Shown: positions 27,901 to 35,670 of the stretch, in pieces
How positions within the stretch are numbered: the stretch's first letter is position 1
How the letters are laid out: each line of letters begins with the position of its first letter
Source: Symbiodinium natans
Lineage: Eukaryota > Sar > Dinophyceae > Suessiales > Symbiodiniaceae
Assembly (NCBI GenBank): GCA_905221605.1
Contig: CAJNDS010002301.1
Span: 2,225,692-2,268,815, forward strand
Direction: 5' to 3'
DNA: 43,124 nt
The notes under the pieces: generated by a model
What the model was told of the DNA's origin: nothing
Seen by the model: only the letters and a program-made list of their open reading frames with translations
The model's database searches: none
Program-made: the position numbers and the translations under genes

Positions 27901-30900
27901 CCGCCAAGAAGTGACTTCACAAGTTTTTTCGCTACCACAACCTTCTCGTCGAGCTGAACGGTCTCAAAAAAGAGCAAGGGATGGTTCAGTTATGGTTGGT
28001 TCGCTGGCGGTGGGCTCCACGGATGAGGTTTTACCTGGGCAAGGTGTTGCTGGACAGGTGAATGTCTCTGAAAGCGCTCAAGTTCTTCCTGGGCAAGAAG
28101 TGGCTGGACAGGAGACGGCGCCGGAAGGAGCAGTACAGATTTCTGGCGAGGAGACTGACCAAAAAGAAGGAGAAGGTGGGAGCAATGAACTCCGTGGTGA
28201 TGATGCGAAGATATTGGATGGTGGTCCGGTGAGGAGTGACCTTCAGCAATTGCTGGTTAAAGGCCTTCTGACTCGGATTTATTGGAAGGTTGCAGTTGGC
28301 AAGTTGCCGGTGGGGCAAAGAGACTGCCAAAAAGGGTCCAATAAGATGGATCGAAATTTGGTTATTAGCATGTCATCCGAGGGTGCAAGCGAACAGGATG
28401 AGAACCTGGCACTGGAGGACGATGCTGATCAGTCAATGGGTGACGGTGCGATGGTTGTTCTGGTGTATGATCCAAGGACGCTGATTCAGTCGCCAACAAC
28501 TGATTGGGTTATGCGTCGCGGTCTTACCGATCGTTCCGTCTGGCCAGCAATGGCGTACATGGCACAGAGGATATGTGCTGAAATGGTTCAAGTGGATGAA
28601 ATGAATGCCCAGCTAGGGACTGGAGCACTCCTTTTTCAAAGGAGAGATCAAGGACATTATAGTGACCTGCATCATTCGTTCCATGACAACCCGTGCTTGC
28701 CGGCGGTGGGGAATTATCCTCTTTCGGTGATGGGTGCCTTGTTGTCTCCTGGTTTGGAAGGGGAATTCAAGAATACTGACAAGTTTGGAACTGCTATGGA
28801 GGCAATTGCCTATGATTGGAGCCGCAGTCCAGGCATGGAAGTTCACATTGAACTTATGGCGAGGGTAGCCAAAATGGTTCACCCATTCCTGAATCTTGGA
28901 GCCCAAGGGTCGGTGATGGTTTCGGAATTTCTCTGGCAGCGCGGGAGGGCTCGGTTGATGGAGTTCCTTCAAGCGGCGACTTGTGCGGACCAATTGGAGG
29001 CTCTCTGGAGAAGGATGGACGACGATGCTGATGAAGAGGTGGATCCTTCGACAGCGGTGCTGGAAGTTCTTGGACCAGAGGATGCGGTGCTTGATCAAGG
29101 GAACAATGAATCCCTTATTCCCATTGAAGATGCTGGAGGTGAGACAAGTGGTGACACTGGAGGGGATGGCAAAGCGCCAGAAGTTTCTCCGGAAGAGGAG
29201 ACATCCAGTGGGTCATCAAGACTGGCGGACACAAGGATTTTCTTGTGGTCAGTGTACTCCCGCATGGCTTCGAATTTCTCTATGCAGGACCGCACTACTG
29301 GTAAGATCTTTGACAGCACAAAAGGGTATCCTGGTGAAGGACCAAACAATGATGACAATCCTTCCTCTAAGGGGAACTTACCCTGGATCTCGGAAGACTA
29401 CCTCGACGAAGTGGTGTCAAAAAAGATGAAAAGGTCTTCAGATATGGATGGGTTTGTTCCGGGAAGTGAGGGACCATTGGAAAAGGTAGAGGTGGAGAAT
29501 GTTACTGCCTCTAAAATTCTTATGGCTCTTTGGAAGAAGGGACATAGAGTTGGTTATAGGAGGTTGTGTCGTTTGAACGCATCTGGATGCAAGGTTGGAG
29601 CAATGAAACGTCCAATCAAAAGGGTGCAGAAGATTGGCACTAGAAAGGCCTTCATGAAGATGTTCAATGTTTTTGGATCGTCTCAGCATGGCTCAGGAGT
29701 TGGCGGAAAACCGATCATGAAGGTGGTAGGACCAAGGCCAGGTTTTCCAGCTGTACTCCAAGCACCAAATACTGATAGCACGTCGGGTGAAGGGAGCAGT
29801 CCCCAGGTACATGGCAATGTTCATGTAGAGCACAATCGCCCTATGGACCGGTATGAGGCAGAGCGCTTGGAGAAGAGGAAGAAGGGTTTCTGCTATTGGT
29901 TCGGCAAGGGGAAAGATCGCTGCAAATTCGGTGACGACTGCAAATTCATCCATTCCGAAGATGATGTGGTGCTACATTCGTATTGGTGTAAATACTATGT
30001 GGCAGGGAGAGAATGTTTCGCTGGAAAGGATTGTGGGTTCTCGCATGATGCAACTGGTGTGAGGTGCGTCCAGTTTGCTCGGTCTGGGAAGTGTCGATTT
30101 GGTGACAGGTGTGTCTTCGAGCATGGTGTTCCGCTGGAAGAACAGAGGCCAAGGTCTCCAAGGACGCCCCCAAGGGATGGTCCAAGGAGAAAGTCTGGTG
30201 CAAATGGTGGAGAAAAGGAGATCTCTCCTGAACAGTTCGATGATGATGAGGAGGATTTTATGGTTTATGACGAAGAGACCAAGATGACGGAACTGTTGAT
30301 GGAGGCGATTTCATTTCTGTCCGGTGGCAAGCCAGATTTGGCTCGAGCAGAGGCGGACCCATTGTTCAAACTCCTGAAGTTCACTGGAGATGCTGACCAA
30401 ATGGATCAAGTATGGGTTTCGTGGACCACTGAAATGTTGACCGTGCTGGAACTTCTCGAAGTAGTGAAGTCGTATGAGGTTTCGCTCGCGGAGGTGGAAG
30501 AATGGGTCAATGACCTGAGGATATGGTATGAGCGAGCCAATTTGGGAGAGGAAAAGGATCCCAAAAGAGGTAAAAAGAGATCCCTAGAAAGGGAGTCCAG
30601 CAAGGATATTCCTGCCGAAAAAGGAGTGGTTGAGACTTCGGAGACGGAGGTTGCCGTTGAAGAAGAGAAGAAAAAGGTAAAAAAGAAGAGGAAAGCTGCA
30701 GCTATCGAAGATCCTTACACTCTCATGGTTCCAAAGCCGAAGAAGATGCCGACGATCATTGAGAAGGGTGGATCAACATCCAATGTGGTGGCTTCTGCAA
30801 TGGAAAAATCCTCGAAGACGCGCACAAAGTCAAATGTCGGTGGAAAGACAAAGAAGAGGGAGAAAAGTCAGAGTCCCAAAAAAGAAGAGGTGGTAACGGT

Positions 30901-31120
30901 GCAAGATCCTGAGGAAAAGGATCGTCCATCTGATGCGGATGCACCAGGGTCTGCCACTGCGAATGAAGAGCTGGGTCAATCTTGCCAGGCGATTGAGGAC
31001 GCAAAGAGAGAAGGATTGGTATCCTGTTCTTACAGTTTCGGACCTGGAGTATATTCTGCTGCAACTTCACCTCAAGATTGCCAACAATCGGAAAAAGAAG
31101 TGATTGGATGGTATGGATGA
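24917..31120 (+). CDS. Retroelement ORF2: S1 plus six CCCH zinc fingers, about 2067 residues
   Basis: A single uninterrupted frame; the residue numbers used here count from the GTG at 24917. The first ATG is at 25007, so translation needs that start or a shift from ORF1. Seen in order: an S1/OB RNA-binding domain at about 127-187 (GDEIMGLVRCINGYGAFLDL and following); three CCCH fingers (C432/C440/C446/H450; C525/C533/C539/H543; C576/C585/C592/H596); a possible SAM-like helical segment near 695-755; a basic RS/KR-rich region; a long central region of unknown fold; a second triplet of CCCH fingers (C1659/C1669/C1675/H1679; C1691/C1700/C1706/H1710; C1717/C1726/C1732/H1736); and a lysine-rich, NLS-like C-terminus (KKKVKKKRK). 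CCCH and S1 domains bind RNA, so the inferred role is packaging or handling of element RNA. No protease, integrase or polymerase motif was found. A captured host RNA-binding gene is an alternative origin. Confidence 0.75.
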   Translation: MDDRLNCPAVEEDLPAAEGVTKDSNDGSTPMKGEVLPSGSSPEVDTERITADEAKPLAEKKGGPEVQEHKKDELVGLVEQDEQCDSKVKTKDAPGADDTEVVSEEHAKKVPRAGALESPGTHCYQEGDEIMGLVRCINGYGAFLDLGDLNVLIPAEGNNTCQFRFGDTVNGTVKLVEDDGTIILDTFLVLEEDVEDSSSTLRKWKPSGWSTWWTNSWYVGQWYQDSNGQWDWKQEEEQSDEELVVQELSSEEREERQLYGEKIYKALLENGNEEEAYVGKITGMLLGRAMEDLQECVADQAFLNAEARRAYGILQNDGWKPDVTESTGLGKLTTFSRKQYHNALFELACRKRRFSRPVVGEAVATVLNQGEDEFWNALWLDTKLFLQELDGAVQSMSKRENKPMEAYMDPDQYKKAHMTPKTVLSPGYSKLCKFFNRGRCRNGDECSYEHRRYGEGWPGGGSTDPKNSQEADDEDGNIGDPPTEEGTVDEAQQEREDLAFRAKYNFGKGASKGEPTSGEPKGRLCLYYNQGGCKYGTTCRYLHNDDIALEGTWEPGKAWDNASRKSLRDAGFHHCCFDYYLRGRCRKGLNFCKYSHDEMSEERLSLLKHLVQVANQVRFEKERGWEITDRSTFQPPASGGAESSSSSAPKALQMTNVSQKDGEKGILDEAEADEQKNSVAASTGTQLQNPEEPIENWMARNAHLWVYTPHVSEVMITLGVTNVSDLQEFIFVEDLVDKGINKVTACKILQLVGDVRYRPGGPEKAVPSDASVRVQQSSGNKGTGRAAVRTLTQVREAEDSGAKTMPRGSYRELFDKVRYRDGWTLAQRSPLCVQKLRLVGVGMPPVNPPTKKYRSRSNPVRRGRPLLDKKQVRQVPRSRSQRRVQPAEVVEKPKPLELKPRGGLSYRFSRAWADVVDDDEQAEALVSYAASSSDSSEEETNAVQRLKEIFLQERDSQRTANRGNVPQSGSSGSNDGPKKSVHLGEGRDKASRGETRQEVTSQVFSLPQPSRRAERSQKRARDGSVMVGSLAVGSTDEVLPGQGVAGQVNVSESAQVLPGQEVAGQETAPEGAVQISGEETDQKEGEGGSNELRGDDAKILDGGPVRSDLQQLLVKGLLTRIYWKVAVGKLPVGQRDCQKGSNKMDRNLVISMSSEGASEQDENLALEDDADQSMGDGAMVVLVYDPRTLIQSPTTDWVMRRGLTDRSVWPAMAYMAQRICAEMVQVDEMNAQLGTGALLFQRRDQGHYSDLHHSFHDNPCLPAVGNYPLSVMGALLSPGLEGEFKNTDKFGTAMEAIAYDWSRSPGMEVHIELMARVAKMVHPFLNLGAQGSVMVSEFLWQRGRARLMEFLQAATCADQLEALWRRMDDDADEEVDPSTAVLEVLGPEDAVLDQGNNESLIPIEDAGGETSGDTGGDGKAPEVSPEEETSSGSSRLADTRIFLWSVYSRMASNFSMQDRTTGKIFDSTKGYPGEGPNNDDNPSSKGNLPWISEDYLDEVVSKKMKRSSDMDGFVPGSEGPLEKVEVENVTASKILMALWKKGHRVGYRRLCRLNASGCKVGAMKRPIKRVQKIGTRKAFMKMFNVFGSSQHGSGVGGKPIMKVVGPRPGFPAVLQAPNTDSTSGEGSSPQVHGNVHVEHNRPMDRYEAERLEKRKKGFCYWFGKGKDRCKFGDDCKFIHSEDDVVLHSYWCKYYVAGRECFAGKDCGFSHDATGVRCVQFARSGKCRFGDRCVFEHGVPLEEQRPRSPRTPPRDGPRRKSGANGGEKEISPEQFDDDEEDFMVYDEETKMTELLMEAISFLSGGKPDLARAEADPLFKLLKFTGDADQMDQVWVSWTTEMLTVLELLEVVKSYEVSLAEVEEWVNDLRIWYERANLGEEKDPKRGKKRSLERESSKDIPAEKGVVETSETEVAVEEEKKKVKKKRKAAAIEDPYTLMVPKPKKMPTIIEKGGSTSNVVASAMEKSSKTRTKSNVGGKTKKREKSQSPKKEEVVTVQDPEEKDRPSDADAPGSATANEELGQSCQAIEDAKREGLVSCSYSFGPGVYSAATSPQDCQQSEKEVIGWYG
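26213..26708 (+). other. First CCCH zinc-finger triplet of ORF2
   Basis: Three fingers with spacing C-x7-C-x5-C-x3-H, C-x7-C-x5-C-x3-H and C-x8-C-x6-C-x3-H. The aromatic residues typical of RNA-binding CCCH fingers (CKFFNRGRC, CLYYNQGGC, CFDYYLRGRC) are present. Confidence 0.85.
29891..30124 (+). other. Second CCCH zinc-finger triplet of ORF2
   Basis: Spacings C-x9-C-x5-C-x3-H, C-x8-C-x5-C-x3-H and C-x8-C-x5-C-x3-H, packed more closely than the first triplet. Key stretches are CYWFGKGKDRC, CKYYVAGREC and CVQFARSGKC. Confidence 0.87.
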
Positions 31121-31461
31121 AGGGATAGTTTTTCTCTTTCTGGAGACAGGTGCGCTGGAACAGCCAATGTGCTGACAATGTGGTGGTTACTATTAAGGGT
31201 ATGGAAATCCCTGATAGTAGAAGTCAGTAGCTTTTCGCGTAGCGAAGACCACGGTTTGTGGTGAAGAAGGCCAAGGAGTCTTCAGTGATGAGAGGATCAT
31301 GGTGAAAAGAGATTCTCTATGGGTAGTAGGTTAGCCAATGTGCTATAATTCCGTCCTGGAAGACGTTAAACCACAACTTGCATTTCAAGCAGCTGGCTGC
31401 TGCCTTAATGGCAGTTTTTGGCCAAAAGATCTGCATCTCCAATGTGTCCTAGGAAATCCTA
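31121..31461 (+). other. Retroelement 3' untranslated region
   Basis: About 340 bp between the ORF2 stop and the polypurine tract. No frame or domain recognised. Confidence 0.6.
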
Positions 31462-31473
31462 GGACAGGGGGAG
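31462..31473 (+). promoter_or_regulatory. Polypurine tract
   Basis: An A/G-rich run (AGGACAGGGGGAG, one C) directly before the right LTR, the expected second-strand primer site. Confidence 0.65.
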
Positions 31474-31760
31474 TGCGGAGCTGCAATTGGTATTGTAAAA
31501 AAGAGTTAGTACTGGAAGTTGGAAGGGTTAATGAACCCGGAAACCATGTTTGGCTCAAGATGGGCTTGAACAGAAAGCCACAAGTTCAAAAAGTAGCGCC
31601 TGGGTTCTTAGGGTTTGGTAAGGGTGTGGATTCCTTCCCCCTTTCCTTCCCCCCTGGGTTGCTCTTATCCGTGTCCTTGTTTGTTTCTTGGTTCGATCTG
31701 GGGAATATAAGTTCAGGGCGATTAGGGGAGTTGATTTCCTTCCTTGATTGTCCCCCCGTA
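31474..31760 (+). repeat. Right LTR (287 bp)
   Basis: Same length as the left LTR and offset by exactly 8530 bp. It ends CCCCCCGTA and is followed by TAGGG. A 141-codon frame crossing into it (31338-31763) is just a reading of the LTR. Confidence 0.9.
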
Positions 31761-31843
31761 TAGGGTTTAGGGTTTAGGGTTTAGGGTTTAGGGTTTAGGG
31801 TTTAGGGTTTAGGGTTTAGGGTTTAGGGTTTAGGGTTTAGGGT
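31761..31843 (+). repeat. TTTAGGG array, right flank of the insertion
   Basis: About twelve perfect units. Its first five bases, TAGGG, are the right target duplication. Confidence 0.93.
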
Positions 31844-31900
31844 TGATCCCCACCTTGCCCCTTCGGGTACGCACTGCCTGGTTGGGCATGTCAGGATCCC

Positions 31901-31945
31901 CTAAACCCTAAACCCTAAACCCTAAACCCTAAACCCTAAACCCTC
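31901..31945 (-). repeat. CCCTAAA array
   Basis: About six units. The island between it and the previous TTTAGGG array (31844-31900) is flanked the opposite way to the exon islands and shows no exon. Confidence 0.9.
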
Positions 31946-32254
31946 AAAATGACCCGGGCAGAGGGCGGCACTGGGCAGCCACCGTGACCCTAAACCCTAA
32001 GCTCTAAGCCCTACACCAAGACCCCTATGAGGGCGGCTGCAAGACAAACCGGCCACAAGCAACAGAGGAGGCGAAATAGGTTTCAAGACCTATCCTGTTG
32101 GAACGAAACTTCCCGAAAAATCTCCACCGCACTACACACCCCCTGAACCCTGAACCCCTAAACTTACTTCGGTGGGCCCCAAAATTCTAAACCCTAAACC
32201 CTAAACCCTAAACCCCGAAGAGTTGTGCGCTTTAGCTTTGGAAGTGTTGGCTAT

Positions 32255-32300
32255 AATATGTATATATATATATATATACATATATATGTATATGTGTAGA
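32255..32300. repeat. TA microsatellite
   Basis: Alternating TA with ATAC and GTAT interruptions. It is followed by a decayed relative of the 15690 foldback element (TTCCTCCTTTTATGGGCAAG...GCTCTTAAGCACA). Confidence 0.8.
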
Positions 32301-32588
32301 AAGAATATTCCTCCTTTTATGGGCAAGATATGGATTTTAAAGAATAGGGCTCTTAAGCACATAGTTGCTTAGGCTACTCAAAAGAGCCCACTCATTTGTC
32401 TGACGAGGCAGGGCCACTGTCCTATCCGGCGAACGCCGGGGCCCAGTTCAGGGGAGGGTTAGGGCTTGGGGGTTTAGGGTTTAGGGTTTAGGGAAAATTT
32501 TGGGTTTAGGGTTTAGGGTTTAGGTTTAAGGTTTAGGTCTAGGGGCCTAAGACAGGCCAAGCCCCTCGAAGTATCCCCTTAGATCCAG

Positions 32589-32640
32589 TACTTCTCGACC
32601 GGCCTGAGGTCTTTGCACCGGCTGCTGCAAGAAATGTTCT
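32589..32640 (+). CDS. Weak LRR-like exon candidate
   Basis: After TAGATCCAG the frame contains GLRSLHRLLQEM, fitting LxxGLrsLxxLL. The donor is unclear and the frame then runs into A+T-richer sequence. A TTTAGGG-type block lies on the left. Low confidence. Confidence 0.28.
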
Positions 32641-33000
32641 TGACATCATACATGTTTGCTGAGGACCTCATTGGTTATTAACAGGAACACCCCTCAACCC
32701 TGAACCCCCGCCCCCCCCCCCCCCCCCTAAGGAATAACCCTTACACCAGTTTCAGGCATATTTCGGTCTTGGTGGAAGAATGGGTTGCCAGGCGGCTTTC
32801 TTCACACCGAAACCCTCTCTGTGCGGGTTCAGGGTTGAAATAAGCCCCAAACTCTAACCCCAAACCCTCAAGGTTCCCAGTACCTAAGGGCTTGAATAGG
32901 TTGAAACTACGGATGCCCCCCTGGCAACCCCCAGTTAGTGCCGGGAACCTTCAAGTAGAGCACCCTGAACCCTAGACCTTAAACCCCAAGCTCTTAAAGT
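32641..33000. other. Unique spacer with a poly-C run (32711-32727)
   Basis: No supported gene. The C-run is about seventeen bases. Confidence 0.5.
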
Positions 33001-33003
33001 ATC

Positions 33004-33063
33004 CCCTAAACCCTAAACCCTAAACCCTAAACCCTAAACCCTAAACCCTAAACCCTAAACCCT
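33004..33063 (-). repeat. CCCTAAA array
   Basis: About eight to nine perfect units. Confidence 0.93.
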
Positions 33064-33314
33064 GTATCTTTCTCTCTTGGGGTCCAACCCAACCCCAGTC
33101 CCAGACGAGGAACATGATTGGGGAGAACCGCCCCCTTGGCCACGAGAAGGGTTTCGCCGTTTAGGGCTTGGGGCTGCTGTAAGGCCCTAAACCCTAAACC
33201 CTAAACCCTAAACCCTAATGTGCACAGGGCCGCGCGGGGAAAACCATATTAGGGTTTTGTAGCGTTTAGGCGCTGAGGGTTTCCTGATTTCGAGAGCCAC
33301 CCCAAACCCGAACC

Positions 33315-33400
33315 CTACACCCTCAACCCTACTAACCCCACTAACCCTACTAACCCTACTAACCCTACGAACCCTGCTAGCCCTGCTAGCCCTGCTACCC
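33315..33400 (-). repeat. 9-bp repeat CCCTACTAA / CCCTGCTAG
   Basis: About nine 9-mers, first ACCCTACTA then ACCCTGCTAG-like. The period is a multiple of three, so the minus strand shows a spurious frame rich in R, V and S. Confidence 0.85.
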
Positions 33401-33445
33401 CTAAACCCCACAGACCGCACCAACCCCCCGAAACCCTAAGCCCTG

Positions 33446-33567
33446 ACCCTAAACCCTAAACCCTAAACCCTAAACCCTAAACCCTAAACCCTAAACCCTA
33501 AACCCTAAACCCTAAACCCTAAACCCTAAACCCTAAACCCTAAACCCTAAACCCTAAACCCTAAACC
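33446..33567 (-). repeat. Longest CCCTAAA array in the window
   Basis: About seventeen perfect units, ending fifteen bases before the exon candidate at 33583. Confidence 0.95.
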
Positions 33568-33582
33568 GGCGCCTCTCCGAAG

Positions 33583-33658
33583 GCTTTACCTCATGAACAA
33601 GTACGATGCGCTGCAGACCATTCGCCTGGAGAAGAGCCAGTTCGGGCCTCGGGAGAAG
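33583..33658 (+). CDS. LRR exon candidate
   Basis: A 76-nt open segment after the acceptor TCCGAAG contains LQTIRLEKSQFG, preceded by LYLMNKYDA. It fits LxxLxxLxLxxNxf with several substitutions. It ends AAG at a GTGGGG donor (33659). CCCTAAA is directly upstream; short TTTAGGG relatives lie downstream. Confidence 0.5.
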
Positions 33659-33727
33659 GTGGGGATTAGGGTTTTAGGGTTCCCTAAAACCTCCCAAAAA
33701 CCCTGAAACCCTGAAACCCTGAAACTC

Positions 33728-33836
33728 TAAACCCTAAACCCTGAACCCTCAACCCTAAACCCTCAACCCTAAACCCTAAACCCTGAACCCTAAACCCTAG
33801 ACCCTAGACCCTAAACCCTAAACCCTAAACCCTAAC
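33728..33836 (-). repeat. CCCTAAA array with CCCTGAA / CCCTCAA variants
   Basis: About fifteen units. The island after it (33837-33920) is G+C-rich, but no frame is convincing. Confidence 0.9.
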
Positions 33837-34379
33837 TGAAGCCACGAGCTGCCAGGTTCGGGGTTTCACGGCGCCGGGATCCCGCAAGCTCGACGGAGCA
33901 CATAACGGTTTTCAATTTCGAGCTTTTCAGGGTTTAGGTTATAAGGTTTAGGGTTTAGGTTCTAGGGTTTAGGGTCTAGGCTACCCTAAACCCTAACCCG
34001 GGTTGGGGGACTTGGAAGATGGGGTTCAGGGCCGAATTGCCAGAAACGAGCCCCTAAAGCCCAAACAGCTACCCTCAACCCGGTTTAGAGTTTAGGGTTT
34101 AGGGTTTAGGGTTTAGGGCCAAGGGTTTCGGGTTTAGGGTCGAAATCCTACACTTGGACTCACGGGTCCTTTGGACCTGCGGGGTACACAAGCTGAAAGA
34201 GTGAGGTTCCCAGATACCTTCCTTACAGGCACCAAGCCTGGAATCTTAAATCCTAAACCCTAAACCCTAAACCTTAAACCCTAAACCCTAAACCCTAAAA
34301 CCTAACTACTAAAAGATCAAGCCAGTAAGTACAGCCCGCAAGCTTCCTAGCCTCGAGATGCACCCTAATTAAACAGGGT

Positions 34380-34495
34380 TTTAGGGTTTAGGGTGTAGGG
34401 TGTAGGGTCTCGGGTTTAGGGTTTAGGGTTTAGGGTTTGGGGTTTAGGGTTTAGGGTTTCGGGTTTAGGGTTTAGGGTTTAGGGTTTAGGGTTGA
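34380..34495 (+). repeat. TTTAGGG array
   Basis: About sixteen units with GTGTAGG and TTTCGGG variants. Confidence 0.9.
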
Positions 34496-34540
34496 AGGAC
34501 CCTGAACCCCACACCCGAGACCTCAAGCTCGCTGACTCAG

Positions 34541-34595
34541 GAGCGCGTCGCTGCCCGAAGGATTGGCCTCCTGGGGTCAAGGACTCTGTTTCGGG
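34541..34595 (+). CDS. LRR exon candidate
   Basis: After the acceptor GACTCAG the frame reads SLPEGLASWGQGLCF, matching the SLPxgLasLxxLxxL start of an LRR unit. A one-base shift midway would improve the match, so it may be frameshifted. A GT at 34596-34597 leads into TTTAGGG. Confidence 0.45.
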
Positions 34596-34739
34596 GTTTA
34601 GGGTTTAGGGTTTAGGGTTTAGGGTTTACGGTTTAGGGTTGTACTCTCAACCCCTAAACCCTAAACCCTAGCCTTGGACCCTAAACCCCAGGGTTTGAGG
34701 GTTTTGGGGTTTCAGGGCTTTGGGGGGGGGGGTTAGTTG

Positions 34740-35396
34740 GGAACTGGGTTCAAGGATACCAAGAGTTTGAGGCTTCAGGACGAATAGGTTTCAGAATGCT
34801 TTCAGTTTTTTTGGGTCTCGTTGTTGTTCTTGGTTTTTCGTTCTTGGCCTTGAGGGTTCGGGGCGTTGCAGGTGGTGACAGGCCATGTGCTTGTCCTTGA
34901 GGGTCCTTTGCAGTGGGCGCGTGGGGTGTTATCGAAGAGAGGTGGTCGTGCGCTCTCGCAAGCCGACAATACGGCAATATGGCCATGGCGGTCCTACGCA
35001 TGAGGAGCGGGCACACCCGCCTTCCAGTGCCACTGCCGGACATCCCACCAACAAGAGCAGGAGCAAGCGGGGTGAGACCACGAGGGGATGGAAACGCGCA
35101 CCAGGCCGCTTCGTGGTGCGGTTTGAGTTTGGGACGGCCTCGCTACGGGTGCAACAGGGCTTGTGCGAGGCGCCCTGGGGCGATGGATCGGGAAAGCGGG
35201 AAGCGCGTGAGAAGCCTCGTTCAACCTGTCCTTGGACAAGACACGCAAGTGGAACGAAAGCGGAAGCGAGTGGACATGGAACACGAGACGATCGTATTGC
35301 GCTAACACAAAATGTGATAACAGTGGCTCTGAGGTCTTAACCCAAAGTTTCGCAGGCAGACGCCTTCCTCTCATTACTCTCTAGAGTGTATTCCCC
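34740..35396. other. Unique island with overlapping open frames, unassigned
   Basis: A G+C-rich stretch open in two + frames (34885-35340 and 34913-35305) and one - frame (35374-34994). The three readings compete, none has a recognisable domain, and the composition alone would keep frames open. It may be a decayed gene or a transposon fragment. Confidence 0.35.
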
Positions 35397-35501
35397 AGAG
35401 GGTCCCTTTGTAATACTATTATGGAATTAGGTACCCCAAAACCCTATTTTGTATGGTTTCTGGGTATCTAATTCCCGAATAGTAATACAAATGGACCCTC
35501 T
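35397..35501. mobile_element. Foldback element with AGAGGGTCC arms (105 bp)
   Basis: Arms of about 41 bp pair with only a few mismatches: AGAGGGTCCCTTTGTAATAC on the left, and GTAATACAAATGGACCCTCT on the right. The inner part GGAATTAGGTACCC / GGGTATCTAATTCC also pairs. No protein. A distinct family from the others here. Confidence 0.88.
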
Positions 35502-35610
35502 AGGTTCTTGAGTCTAGGTGTTAGTTTGGTCTCGGGTGGCGTAGCTCTGTCGGCATCCCCGCCCCCTAGCAGCCGCACTGAATGGTTCGCGAGCCATGGT
35601 CTTTTGATAT

Positions 35611-35670
35611 AGGGTTTAGGGTTTAGGGTTTAGGGTTTAGGGTTTAGGGTTTAGGGTTTAGGGTTTAGGG
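35611..35670 (+). repeat. TTTAGGG array
   Basis: About eight perfect units. Confidence 0.92.

Larger units (their letters stand above)
22944..31760 (+). mobile_element. LTR retroelement with giant Gag-like frames and no pol
   Basis: An 8817-bp element with 287-bp direct terminal repeats, a 5-bp TAGGG target duplication and a purine-rich tract (AGGACAGGGGGAG) just before the right LTR. It carries two large overlapping + strand frames and no heptamer arrays inside. Domains seen are WW, S1, CCCH fingers (six) and perhaps SAM-like. I find no aspartic protease D(T/S)G, integrase HHCC/DDE, reverse transcriptase YxDD or RNase H. Comparable non-autonomous classes known in plants are TR-GAG and LARD elements. 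Dinoflagellate copia-type polyproteins are, to my recollection, often annotated with CCCH fingers, so it may be a derivative that uses a partner's enzymes. The near-identity of its LTRs and its intact frames point to a recent insertion. Confidence 0.85.

Noticed and set aside
23025-31178. Numerous minus-strand and shifted frames inside the retroelement
   Set aside because: All overlap the two long + strand frames, which contain recognisable domains; the others are shadows.
22944-31760. Reverse transcriptase, integrase, protease or RNase H in the element
   Set aside because: Scanned both frames by eye for YxDD, HHCC, DDE and D(T/S)G contexts and found none. The lone DSG in ORF2 lacks the protease context.
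31338-31763. 141-codon + frame over the right LTR
   Set aside because: It is the LTR itself, and the same reading occurs in the left LTR (22874-23374).
33208-33423. Minus-strand frame with repeating SRV
   Set aside because: The 9-bp satellite has a period divisible by three, which gives an open tripeptide repeat without coding meaning.
34885-35374. Three overlapping frames of 126-151 codons
   Set aside because: They compete on both strands in G+C-rich DNA and no domain is visible; kept only as an unassigned island.
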